Origin: CAYJXJ01 sp964374095
Lineage (GTDB): Bacteria; Elusimicrobiota; Elusimicrobia; UBA1565; UBA9628
Length of the DNA: 45,927 nucleotides
Reading direction: 5' to 3'
NCBI GenBank assembly: GCA_964374095.1
Contig: CAYJXJ010000012.1
Span: forward strand, 1 to 45,927
Part shown: positions 7,936 through 15,273 of the stretch, piece by piece
Position numbering within the stretch: position 1 is the first letter of the stretch
Layout of the letters: each line of letters begins with the position of its first letter
Translations under genes and position numbers: made by a program
The notes under the pieces: model-generated
What the model was told of the DNA's origin: nothing
The model's input: only the letters and a program-made list of their open reading frames with translations
The model's database searches: none

Positions 7936-9102
7936 TCAAGCTTCTTCCCACTTTGAGAAGTGGCGGATGATGGCTGATTTCAGGTGCCAGTAAAACAGGG
8001 CGGTCGTGTAATGGCCGGTGGGCAAGAGCGCCAGGCGGGGCTTTCCGAGCAGCTTCCACAGGCGCTCCGAGTTTGTCGGCGGCACCGACACGTCGCTGAG
8101 GGCCCGGACGAAGATCATCCCGGAGGGGCGGACGTAGCGGGAGGTGTGGAGCGGGTCCGAAAGGAGATTGTTGCGGAAATCCTCCACCACGGCCTCTTTC
8201 GGAACGCCCCGTTCTTGGCGCTTGCGCAAGTAGCGGAGGATGCCGGGCTCGCGCGAGTCCTGGATCATGCCGCCGACGTCGGCTCCGGCCAAGGCGATGA
8301 AGGAGCGGCGCGCGCGGGGCTCGGCGGCCAGGAAGGTGACGGCCGCGATCCCGCCCATGCTAAAGCCCACGGCTCCCACGCGCCGCCCATCGGCCCCCTG
8401 GTCGCGGACGGCCCAATCGAGGAGCGTCCGCGCCCCCGAGATCGTGGCCTGGAAGAGGCCCTCGATGCGGGCCGCGTCGTGCTCGGCGCGGAATGGCTTG
8501 TCGGGCCTGAGCACGCTGATCACGGCGTGCCCGCGCCCGGCCAGCATGGCGGCGATGTGGCGCTCCGCCTTGCCGCCGCCCCCCAGGATCGGGAAGACGA
8601 TCACAAGGGCGCGCTTGCCGGCGGTCTTGGGCTGGTAGTGCCGGAAGGGGAGGGCCGGGGAGACCGTATCAAGAACGCCGGCGCTGATCGTGTAGTCGCC
8701 GCGATCCTCGGTCTGTTTGAGGGGGATGTTCGCGGGCAGGGGCGCCGGGGCGTAGCGTGCCGCGAGCTCGGGGGGCAGGGGGTCGGCGGGGCGGTAGCCC
8801 CGGGCCTCCATCTCCTCATCCGTCGGGACCGCGGCGCCGGTCACGGTCGGGACAGGCTGAATGACCAGCGTCGCCGCGGGCAGGGCCGCCGAGGTGCCTT
8901 CCTCGCTCAGCCGCCGTAGGGATTCAACCGCCGTGTCGGTCATTGAACGCGCCGGGGAGGCGATGAGCGAGACGACGACGGCCAGAGGCAGGGGCCTGGC
9001 GGGGACGATCCTCCTTATTCTTGCCAAGGCGGTTTGACTGTAGGCGCGTAGAGTCGAACGGAGGTTTGGCGTCTCGCCTGTCGCGACTCGCATCTTGGCC
9101 AT
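7936..9102 (-). CDS. Alpha/beta hydrolase, probably exported
   Basis: The 388-residue product is an alpha/beta hydrolase. It has a core strand ALVIVFPILGGGGKAERH with the oxyanion-type glycine cluster, the nucleophile elbow GFSMGG, a downstream region DPLHTSRYV, and a C-terminal TGHYTTA that should supply the catalytic His. A hydrophobic stretch (PLPLAVVVSLIASPA) near residue 35-50 looks like a late signal or anchor sequence. I took the ATG at 9102 because GGAGAG precedes it; the ATG nine bases later is an alternative. The substrate cannot be read from the sequence. It is the last gene of a three-gene operon, 20 bp after the previous stop. Confidence 0.75.
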   Translation of the reverse strand: MAKMRVATGETPNLRSTLRAYSQTALARIRRIVPARPLPLAVVVSLIASPARSMTDTAVESLRRLSEEGTSAALPAATLVIQPVPTVTGAAVPTDEEMEARGYRPADPLPPELAARYAPAPLPANIPLKQTEDRGDYTISAGVLDTVSPALPFRHYQPKTAGKRALVIVFPILGGGGKAERHIAAMLAGRGHAVISVLRPDKPFRAEHDAARIEGLFQATISGARTLLDWAVRDQGADGRRVGAVGFSMGGIAAVTFLAAEPRARRSFIALAGADVGGMIQDSREPGILRYLRKRQERGVPKEAVVEDFRNNLLSDPLHTSRYVRPSGMIFVRALSDVSVPPTNSERLWKLLGKPRLALLPTGHYTTALFYWHLKSAIIRHFSKWEEA

Positions 9103-9122
9103 TGTCACTCTCCGGCGCAGTC

Positions 9123-10712
9123 TCAATCTTCCGGTCTGATAAACCCGTTGGCGCGTCCCAGCCAATACGCCACGAGGTAGGCCGCGCCGGAGCCCTGCTT
9201 GGCGTCGTTTCCCCCGTCCATCTCGTATGGGTTGGACTGCCAGGCGAAGGTGGCGTGCAGGGCCTGTCGCTCGATGGGAAGCGGCTTTTCCGAGTACCAA
9301 CGCCAGTTCTGCATCCGCTTGTGAATCTTGTCGGGAGGTCCCTTGTACTTTGGGATCGCCGGATCGTCGCTGTTGACCACCTTGCCGAAGATCGGACGGG
9401 TCGGGAAGCGCCGCAGGGTGTCGACTCCCTCGCGGGCGGCTCGCGCCACGCGCTCGGCGCTCGCCGGGTCGTCCTTGAACTGCGACGCGTAGAGGAAGTT
9501 CCAGTAGCTGTTGCCATGGTCTTCGACCTCGGCGTGGGTCTTGTCGAGGACCTCGCGGTATACGGACCTGAGGTCGGGCTCCTCTTCCATCCGGGCCAGG
9601 TCGTAGAGCGCCATGTGGGAGAGGTTCATGGAGAGGTCCGACACCATGGCCTCGGGCCGCATCTGGACCCCGGGACCGTAGTAGAGCCGGGCCAGGGAAG
9701 ACAAGGCCGCCTTGCTGGCGCGCAGGAACTGGGGTGGGAAGTGCGGGCCGAATTTCCTGAGCTTGAGGTCCAGCTCGTGATTGAGGACCATCTCGTCCTC
9801 GTAGAAGCGCTGGAACTCGGCATCGCCGGTCAGGCTCGCGATCGCGCGCATGAGGTGCAGACCGTGCATGGCGTTGCCGCCCCGGACCGGGGGGATCGGC
9901 AGCTTCTTGAGGATGCCGGGCCAGCGGTCTTGGTAGGCGTAGTTGGGATGAAAGCCGATGCGCTCCTTGATCCCCACGATCTGCAGGTTGTTCCGGATCA
10001 TGTGGCGTCCGACGGCGCGAAGGTCCGACAGCAGCGCCCCCCGCAGCTTGGGGTCCCGCACCAGGGGCAGGCCCGAGGCGATTGCGAAGACCCACCCGTC
10101 GTACTGGTCGTAGGAGAGGTTCTCTTGCCACATCCAGCCCGCATAGTCTCCGGTCCCCGCATGCCATTTCTCGCTTCCGGCAAAGCCCTCCTGCTCGGCG
10201 TGCGCCTTGGGGACCAGGCCTCCCGCGATCACGCCCGGCAGGCCCGTGGCCGCGTGAAGGTGGTGGAGCCCCCAGAGCGACTCCTCCATGGCCCCCAAGG
10301 CCTCGGCCTCGTCCGTGACGGAGCGCCGCAGAGCCTGGGAGACGACGTAGGTGCCCGTGAAGATCGCGGCGTCGCCGTAGGCCGTGTAGATCCATGAGCC
10401 GTCAGGCTTGTGAATCTTGCTCAAGACGAGGCCCAGCCAGGGGCGGTGCTCGCGCCGGGTGCGTTCCTCAAAAAGACGCGCCTTGTCGGCCAAGGACATC
10501 GGCCGGTCCCAGACCGGGACGGTCGAGGTCTCAACGGCCAAGGCGGGAAGCCTGCCGCCCTCGAAGCGCGCGGCTTCAGAGAGCGCCTCGGGCCCGGTTG
10601 GAAGGGTCCGTCGCGCCAGGGACTCGATCTGCTCCAGGCTCGCTCGCCTGGGGGGCTGGGCCGCGGAGCGCGGCGCCGAAAGGGCCAACGCCAGGAGGAG
10701 GCTACCCATCAT
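9123..10712 (-). CDS. Secreted all-helical protein, possible (alpha/alpha)6-toroid
   Basis: The 529-residue protein starts with a short signal peptide (MMGSLLLALALSAPRSAAQ), preceded by GGGAG. The mature part is helical and rich in aromatic residues: WIYTAYGDAAIFTGTYVVSQ, TGLPGVIAGGLVP and GNAMHGLHLMRAIA. The pattern of repeated amphipathic helix pairs with conserved Trp, Tyr, His and Gly at turns resembles glycan- or polyprenoid-acting (alpha/alpha)6 folds. I do not recognise a named family and see no certain catalytic residues. The start overlaps the end of the upstream membrane-protein gene by 11 bp, and the alpha/beta hydrolase gene follows. The three probably act together at the cell surface. 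Confidence 0.65.
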   Translation of the reverse strand: MMGSLLLALALSAPRSAAQPPRRASLEQIESLARRTLPTGPEALSEAARFEGGRLPALAVETSTVPVWDRPMSLADKARLFEERTRREHRPWLGLVLSKIHKPDGSWIYTAYGDAAIFTGTYVVSQALRRSVTDEAEALGAMEESLWGLHHLHAATGLPGVIAGGLVPKAHAEQEGFAGSEKWHAGTGDYAGWMWQENLSYDQYDGWVFAIASGLPLVRDPKLRGALLSDLRAVGRHMIRNNLQIVGIKERIGFHPNYAYQDRWPGILKKLPIPPVRGGNAMHGLHLMRAIASLTGDAEFQRFYEDEMVLNHELDLKLRKFGPHFPPQFLRASKAALSSLARLYYGPGVQMRPEAMVSDLSMNLSHMALYDLARMEEEPDLRSVYREVLDKTHAEVEDHGNSYWNFLYASQFKDDPASAERVARAAREGVDTLRRFPTRPIFGKVVNSDDPAIPKYKGPPDKIHKRMQNWRWYSEKPLPIERQALHATFAWQSNPYEMDGGNDAKQGSGAAYLVAYWLGRANGFIRPED

Positions 10713-11259
10713 AAGAATCTCCCGTGGCCAGCAGCCAAGCGCCCACAAAAGGCCCGGCAATCGCGCCCGCCGCGAGCCCGAGCGCAGCGGCTACGGGCAG
10801 GAGCGGCCACTTGAGGATCTTGAGTTCGGGGTTGGGGGCCTTGACGAGGAAGGCCACGGCCAGGCCCGCCCCCACCAGCCCTCCGAGGACCGCTCCTGCG
10901 ATGAAGCCGAGAATTCCCCGGCCGATTCCCTTAAGGAGCCTGCCGGGCGCGCGCCGCTTCTCAAGCTCCCGGCGGCGGTCGGCCAGGGAAGGTCTCGGGG
11001 GCGGCGCGGGCTTGGTCGGACCGGTTTGCGGCGATGGCCTCGGCGCGGGGGACCCCGGCAGTCCCGCGACAACGGGGAGCGCAGGAGACGAGAGGGATTC
11101 GAAGGCGGCCAGCGCCGCGGCGCGGGACCCGCCGTCGGAGGCCGCTTCCTGCGCCGATTGAGACCACGCCGCGGCGCGTTCCAAGGCCGGGTTGGCCGGG
11201 GCCGCCGTGGAAACGGCGGCCGGCAACAACCCCCAAAAGAAAAGCCCTCGCATCGGCAT
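10702..11259 (-). CDS. Small membrane protein with two C-terminal helices
   Basis: The 185-residue product begins with a signal-like peptide (MPMRGLFFWGLLPAAVSTA). It then has an Ala/Ser/Pro-rich linker, a basic segment DRRRELEKRRAPGRLLKGIG, and two glycine-rich transmembrane helices (GILGFIAGAVLGGLVGAGLAV and LLPVAAALGLAAGAIAGPFV). The family is not recognised. The start could be the ATG at 11259 or the one six bases later; both keep the signal peptide. It is the first gene of the operon and overlaps the secreted helical protein gene by 11 bp, so it may be its membrane partner. Confidence 0.6.
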   Translation of the reverse strand: MPMRGLFFWGLLPAAVSTAAPANPALERAAAWSQSAQEAASDGGSRAAALAAFESLSSPALPVVAGLPGSPAPRPSPQTGPTKPAPPPRPSLADRRRELEKRRAPGRLLKGIGRGILGFIAGAVLGGLVGAGLAVAFLVKAPNPELKILKWPLLPVAAALGLAAGAIAGPFVGAWLLATGDSYDG

Positions 11260-11279
11260 GATCGCCGAGAGGGCACGGC

Positions 11280-11288
11280 ATTCTACCA
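11280..11288 (-). promoter_or_regulatory. Probable extended -10 promoter element
   Basis: On the minus strand TGGTAGAAT combines a TGn extension with TAGAAT, one base from the -10 consensus. It sits about 20 bp before the ATG at 11259. No clear -35 box is seen, which is acceptable for an extended -10 promoter. Confidence 0.4.
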
Positions 11289-11349
11289 AATCGCGGGACA
11301 GGTTGCACTGGCCGCAGCTAGCGCGCCGTTCCCGGTCTGGAAAACGAAT

Positions 11350-11379
11350 AACCGGAGGCGGGATCGCATGCCTCCGGTT
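11350..11379. other. Hairpin between divergent genes
   Basis: AACCGGAGGC (11350-11359) and GCCTCCGGTT (11370-11379) form a perfect 10-bp stem around a 10-base loop, followed by CTTTCG. It looks like a terminator, but no gene ends here: genes diverge on both sides. It could be an attenuator in the CPBP leader or the end of an unseen small RNA. Confidence 0.4.
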
Positions 11380-11489
11380 CTTTCGTGAAGGCTCTTCTCC
11401 CGCGCGAGTGGGCAAGATCGGCGTGGGAAAAGGTATTCTCGTGACGGAGATTGGGACGATGGATCGACTTGGCATGATTTACGGAAGAG

Positions 11490-12179
11490 ATGTCGTCTGA
11501 GAGAACGAAACAGGAAACGCCCCATCAGCCCTTTGTCTATTTGTTTCTAGGCTACTGGCTGGGATGGCTGCAATTAACCGGATTTCTAGCCAGCCATTCG
11601 CGCCTGGAGCCGTCGATTCTGCCGGTGGCCATTCGATTGTTGGACTTGGCTGGAATCGTCCTAACCATTTGGCTGGGACTGCGGCACTACCGCCTGCAGC
11701 CGCGGGATATCTTCAAGATTTCGATCCGTCTGAAGCATGACGTCCTCGGGGGCATTCTCCTTGCGGCGCTGTCTCTCGGACTATTCGCGGTTGACCGGTA
11801 CCTCTTCTCCCGTTGGTTCTCCGAAGGCACCCTTCAGTACTATATCAGAGGAATTGAAGCCATCCGGGGATTCTCCGGGCCGAGGACCGTTCTGCAATTG
11901 CTTCTCATGACGTGCCTTCTGACCCCCATCATCGAGGAACTGCTGTTCACCGGCTTTCTTTACAGCATGGCAAAAGTTCACTACCGCCGCGGGATCGCCG
12001 TGATCGCGGTGGGGGTCATGTTCTCGGCCCTGCACTTTAATCTCCCATACGTGCCGGCATTGTTGCTGTCCAGGATTCTTTACTTGCTGTTCTTCGACTG
12101 GACGGGGTCATTGACGGGGCCGATCATCGCGCATTGCCTCCACAATCTCGCGGTGGTATTGATGATATCGGGGAGCTAG
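11490..12179 (+). CDS. CPBP-family intramembrane metalloprotease
   Basis: The 229-residue protein is strongly hydrophobic, with about six membrane segments. It carries the CPBP (CAAX protease/bacteriocin-processing) signature: a paired glutamate motif EELLFTG, where the usual distal Arg is replaced, then SALHF and HCLHN supplying the histidines. Family members cleave substrates inside or at the edge of the membrane; some process prenylated proteins or confer bacteriocin immunity. The substrate here is unknown. It stands alone on the plus strand and is less GC-rich than its neighbours. A long hairpin lies 32 bp after the stop. Confidence 0.8.
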   Translation: MSSERTKQETPHQPFVYLFLGYWLGWLQLTGFLASHSRLEPSILPVAIRLLDLAGIVLTIWLGLRHYRLQPRDIFKISIRLKHDVLGGILLAALSLGLFAVDRYLFSRWFSEGTLQYYIRGIEAIRGFSGPRTVLQLLLMTCLLTPIIEELLFTGFLYSMAKVHYRRGIAVIAVGVMFSALHFNLPYVPALLLSRILYLLFFDWTGSLTGPIIAHCLHNLAVVLMISGS

Positions 12180-12210
12180 GACTGTGAGCAATTACTGGGA
12201 TGCCCCTGCG

Positions 12211-12267
12211 AGGTTCAATCCTGGGTGAGGTCAAGGAGCGACGCGGAGATCGCCCAGGATTGGACCT
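12211..12267. terminator. Long imperfect hairpin after the CPBP gene
   Basis: AGGTTCAATCCTGGG (12211-12225) pairs with CCCAGGATTGGACCT (12253-12267) with one G-T type mismatch around a loop of 27 bases. The position fits a terminator for the CPBP gene, but the following sequence is C-rich rather than T-rich. It may equally belong to the palindromic repeat class found elsewhere in the window. Confidence 0.45.
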
Positions 12268-12305
12268 CCCCTCCCGCTTACGTTTTCCGCCCTGACGCCC
12301 GCTGT

Positions 12306-12451
12306 ATGGGTTGCTTCAGCGTGCCGTTAAAGATCGGAGCCCTCAACCGGCGGCGCCGCCTGCAACTGGCGGCCGTCGTGGACACCGGGGCGTTCTACCC
12401 CATGGTGCCGGAGCCCGTGCTGCGCTCCCTGGGAATCCTCCGGCGCCCTCC
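12306..12451 (+). pseudogene. Truncated retropepsin-like aspartic protease
   Basis: Starting at the ATG, the frame reads MGCFSVPLKIGALN, then AAVVDTGAFYPMVPEPVLRSLGI. The VDTGA motif with the flap-side pattern P-x-x-V-L-x-x-L-G is the hallmark of clan AA bacterial aspartic proteases of about 120 residues. After about 48 residues the similarity stops abruptly where the frame runs antisense into the 3' end of the ankyrin gene. The second half of the family is missing, so the gene is a remnant cut at about 12450. Confidence 0.55.
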
Positions 12452-14650
12452 TCAGACTTCCGTCGCGGGCGGGAACTTTTCCATCCGGCGCGCCAGGTTG
12501 GAATGCCCCCGCAGCCGGGCATGGTCGCGCGCGCGGCGCTTGTTGCGCTTGACCAGGTCCGGATCGGCGCCGTGCTCCAGGAACAGCTCGACCAATTCCT
12601 GGCGGCCGTGCCAGGCCGCCCACATCAGCGCCGTCGTGCCCGAGCGGGTCCGGGCGTTGACGCGGGCCCCATGCGAGAGGAGCAGGCGGGCCGCCGCCGG
12701 ATGTCCGAGCCGCGCGGCGTGCAACAGGGGAGTCTCCCCGGTGCGGGAGGCCGCGTTGGGGTCGGCCTTGCGGTCGAGCAGGAGCCGCGCGATCTCAAGC
12801 TGCCTCAGGTTGCGGCTGCGTTCCTTATCCCGCATGCTGGAGAGGGGAGCGTCGGCCGGAGCCTTGAGGGCGCGCGAGTAGAGGCGGGGCGAGCCGACTG
12901 CCGCGCTCACCGCGCTGAAAAGGCTTGTGCGTCCGGCAGCGTTGCGGGCATCGACGTCCGCCCCGCCGTCGAGCAGTTCCCGCACGAGGACGGCGCTGCC
13001 CGAGGCCGCGGCGTGGTAGAGGAGTCCGTCGCCGCCGGCGTCGACCACGCGCGGATCGGCGCCTTGATCCAGCAGGAGCCTGACCGTTCCGAGGCTCCCG
13101 TGGGCCGCGGCGGCGAGGAGCGCGTCGCGCCCCTCGGAATCCTTGGCCGCGACCCGCGCGCCGCTCCACAGAAGGGCGCGGACCACCTCCTCGCGTCCCT
13201 CCCGCGCGGCCATGATCAGGGGGGTCGCGCCGTCCGGCGCGGAGAGGTTCGGATCGGCCCCTGCCGACAGGAACATCCGGACCTCTTCGAGCCTCCCGAG
13301 CGCCGCCGCGGCCATGAGGGGCGTCCCGGCGTCGCCGAGCCGGGCGTCGGGATGGGCGCCGCGTTCCAGGAGGCGGCGCACGACCTCGATCCGGCCGGCC
13401 TCGAACTCGGCTGCGAGCGTTGGGCGCGCCGGAGACTCGCCGCCGGGTCCGGGGAGCGCGGCGTCCGCCCCCCAATACAGCAGCTGCCGGACCGTCGCCT
13501 CGTCGCGGCGTTCGATGGCGAGATGAAGGAGGGTCTTGCCGTCCTTGACGCGGGCGTTGATGTCGGCGCCACGGCGCTTGAGCGCCTCGGCGAGCGCGCG
13601 ATTGGGGGGTCTCACGGCCCAGTGCCAGGCGCTTTCTCCAGCCGGGGTGACGGCATTGACGTCGGCCCCGAGGTCCGCGAGCGCCTCCAGGGTCCGAAGG
13701 TCGCCGCGCTCCGCTGCGCGCAGCAGGGCCGTGGCGCCGCCCTCGTCGAGGGCGTCGATGCCGGCGCCGCGCGCGATCAAGGCGGCGGCGATGGCCGTGT
13801 GATTCAGGGCCGCGGCGCAGTGCAGCGGGGGCTGGCGGGGAGAACCCTCGGGGGCGGGCTCGGCGCCGGCCGCGAGCAGTCGGTTGACGATGTCGAGGTG
13901 GCCGTGCATCGCCGCCGAACTCAATGGACCGTGGCCGTCGCGGCTGCGGGTGTTGGGATCGGCCCCGGCTCGAAGCAGGGCCTCCACGACCCCGGCGTGG
14001 CCGCGCGCGGCCGCGGCATGAAGAGCCGTAAAGCCGGTCGTCGACTTGCGGTTCAACGCCGGCGCCAGTTCGAGCAGGGCCGAAACGATCCCCGTATGGC
14101 CCACCTGAGCGGCGCGCATCAAGGGCGTCACGCCGTCGCGGTGGTCCGCATCCGGGCGCGCCCCGCGCCGGAGGAGCCTCATCACGAGATCAAGACGCCC
14201 TTCCGCGGCCGCGACGATCAGGGGGGTATCGTCGGCCCCGTCCTTCACGTTCACATCCCCCGGGGAGTCCAGGAGCTCCACGATGTCCGAGACCGCGATC
14301 CGCCAGGCCGCCGGGTCGCTGGGTGCCGGCTTTCGGGCGGCCGGGGGCGGGGGAGGAGCGGGCGGTGCCGGAGCCCCGGGGCGCCACCCGGCGGGAGGCC
14401 GGACCGGGCGATAGGCGAGGGCCGCCTGGACGATGAGAGTGAGACCGTAGACCGCGAGCCAGGAGAGGATCCCCAGCAAAAACCCCAGGGAGAGCCAGAA
14501 CCCCGCCGTCAGTTCGGGGGGGGAAAATTCCAGGGACAGCCGGCGGCCCATCACGGCCGCGAGATAAGGAATCCCGGCGACGAGGGTCAAAACGACGAGG
14601 CCTTTGATCGCGATCTCGAGGCGCCGATCAGGACGGGGATCGTCAGGCAT
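12452..14650 (-). CDS. Membrane-anchored ankyrin-repeat protein
   Basis: The 732-residue protein has two N-terminal membrane helices (about 17-38 and 48-78), a Pro/Ala linker (about 80-108), then about sixteen ankyrin repeats from residue 115 to the end. Clear repeats include GFTALHAAAARGHAGVVEALL, DGATPLIMAAREGREEVVRALL and SGTTALMWAAWHGRQELVELFL. Ankyrin arrays bind protein partners, and the two helices would hold this one at the inner membrane. No catalytic domain is present. Repeats are regular and unbroken. A very good promoter precedes it and the gene is monocistronic. Its 3' end abuts the truncated aspartic protease gene on the other strand. Confidence 0.9.
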   Translation of the reverse strand: MPDDPRPDRRLEIAIKGLVVLTLVAGIPYLAAVMGRRLSLEFSPPELTAGFWLSLGFLLGILSWLAVYGLTLIVQAALAYRPVRPPAGWRPGAPAPPAPPPPPAARKPAPSDPAAWRIAVSDIVELLDSPGDVNVKDGADDTPLIVAAAEGRLDLVMRLLRRGARPDADHRDGVTPLMRAAQVGHTGIVSALLELAPALNRKSTTGFTALHAAAARGHAGVVEALLRAGADPNTRSRDGHGPLSSAAMHGHLDIVNRLLAAGAEPAPEGSPRQPPLHCAAALNHTAIAAALIARGAGIDALDEGGATALLRAAERGDLRTLEALADLGADVNAVTPAGESAWHWAVRPPNRALAEALKRRGADINARVKDGKTLLHLAIERRDEATVRQLLYWGADAALPGPGGESPARPTLAAEFEAGRIEVVRRLLERGAHPDARLGDAGTPLMAAAALGRLEEVRMFLSAGADPNLSAPDGATPLIMAAREGREEVVRALLWSGARVAAKDSEGRDALLAAAAHGSLGTVRLLLDQGADPRVVDAGGDGLLYHAAASGSAVLVRELLDGGADVDARNAAGRTSLFSAVSAAVGSPRLYSRALKAPADAPLSSMRDKERSRNLRQLEIARLLLDRKADPNAASRTGETPLLHAARLGHPAAARLLLSHGARVNARTRSGTTALMWAAWHGRQELVELFLEHGADPDLVKRNKRRARDHARLRGHSNLARRMEKFPPATEV

Positions 14651-14703
14651 GGGAACGCGGACCGGGCCCGCCTCCGGATTGCCGGCAGGCTCCGCTTCCT
14701 CAA

Positions 14704-14732
14704 AGTATGGCCCTGCGGCCAGGCATTGTCAA
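14704..14732 (-). promoter_or_regulatory. Promoter of the ankyrin gene
   Basis: On the minus strand TTGACA (14732-14727) is a perfect -35 box. After 17 bp comes CATACT (14709-14704), a 4/6 -10 box. Transcription would begin about 45 bases before the ATG. Confidence 0.6.
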
Positions 14733-14780
14733 TGGCGGCCTCTCGGCGACGCGATTTCTACCCTGGCCCGCAGTGCCGGG

Positions 14781-14809
14781 CCTGCGCTTCCAATGATTGG
14801 AGGCGCAGG
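14781..14809. repeat. REP-like palindrome, copy 2
   Basis: CCTGCGCTTCCAAT and ATTGGAGGCGCAGG flank a one-base centre. It is the reverse complement of the palindrome at 1265-1298 apart from the loop, and keeps the same single arm mismatch. It lies in a divergent intergenic region where no terminator is expected. Confidence 0.7.
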
Positions 14810-14883
14810 TACTCCGCCCGGGCGGAATTTGCCGGCTCTCGCGGACGACTCCGGCCGGACGACGATTTGGGAAGTCCACTCCC

Positions 14884-14921
14884 TCGAGCGGCTACCTCCA
14901 CCGATGGAGGCAGCCGCTCGA
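14884..14921. repeat. Strong imperfect palindrome
   Basis: Arms of 17 bp (14884-14900 and 14905-14921) with core CGAGCGGCTACCTCCA pair around the loop CCGA with a single mismatch. The design (long arms, one transition mismatch, tiny loop) matches the other palindromes in the window although the sequence differs. Confidence 0.65.
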
Positions 14922-15222
14922 TCCCGCGGCTCCGCCATCCCAAGCCGACCGAGCGTGCGCGGCTGCGTCCGGCCGCAGTAGCGCACGGCCGTTCACAAAT
15001 CACGCCTCCCCCTCCCTCTAGGCTTGCGTTCAAAAGTCCGGGAACTTGGAGCGGCCTGTCCATGTTTCGGGACTTTCAACCGCCAGCCCGGGTGGATCGG
15101 CCCGGAATCGGCGATCCCGCCAGGCGGGCATGAATTCGCTCGTGCCGCGGCGATGCGCGTAGGGCCAATGGCCCGGTGCTCGGCCCGGGCCCAGGGCCTA
15201 AGCCGGGGCGTTCGGGCCCCGC

Positions 15223-15228
15223 TATAAT
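15223..15228 (+). promoter_or_regulatory. -10 box upstream of the DUF2914 gene
   Basis: A perfect TATAAT lies 45 bp before the ATG at 15274 in otherwise very GC-rich DNA. I see no matching -35 box. A GAGGAGG purine run follows, but it sits about 20 bases before the ATG, further than usual. Confidence 0.4.
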
Positions 15229-15273
15229 CTCTCCCAGCTCTCATCGAGGAGGCCGACGGACACGATCCGGCGC

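Larger units (their letters stand above)
14651..15273. other. Gene-free divergent region rich in palindromes
   Basis: This 623-bp stretch holds the ankyrin promoter, two strong palindromes (14781-14809 and 14884-14921) and a -10 box for the DUF2914 gene. No coding frame is convincing. The long frames crossing it are antisense shadows of the ankyrin gene. Confidence 0.6.

Noticed and set aside
9103..10395. Upstream extension of the alpha/beta hydrolase frame
   Set aside because: The extension lies over the secreted helical protein gene in another frame and is low-complexity; the ATG at 9102 has a ribosome site.
12311..15133. Very long open frame on the plus strand
   Set aside because: It is the antisense shadow of the ankyrin gene, made open by GC-rich codon bias; the translated product has no family-like sequence beyond the short aspartic protease head in another frame.
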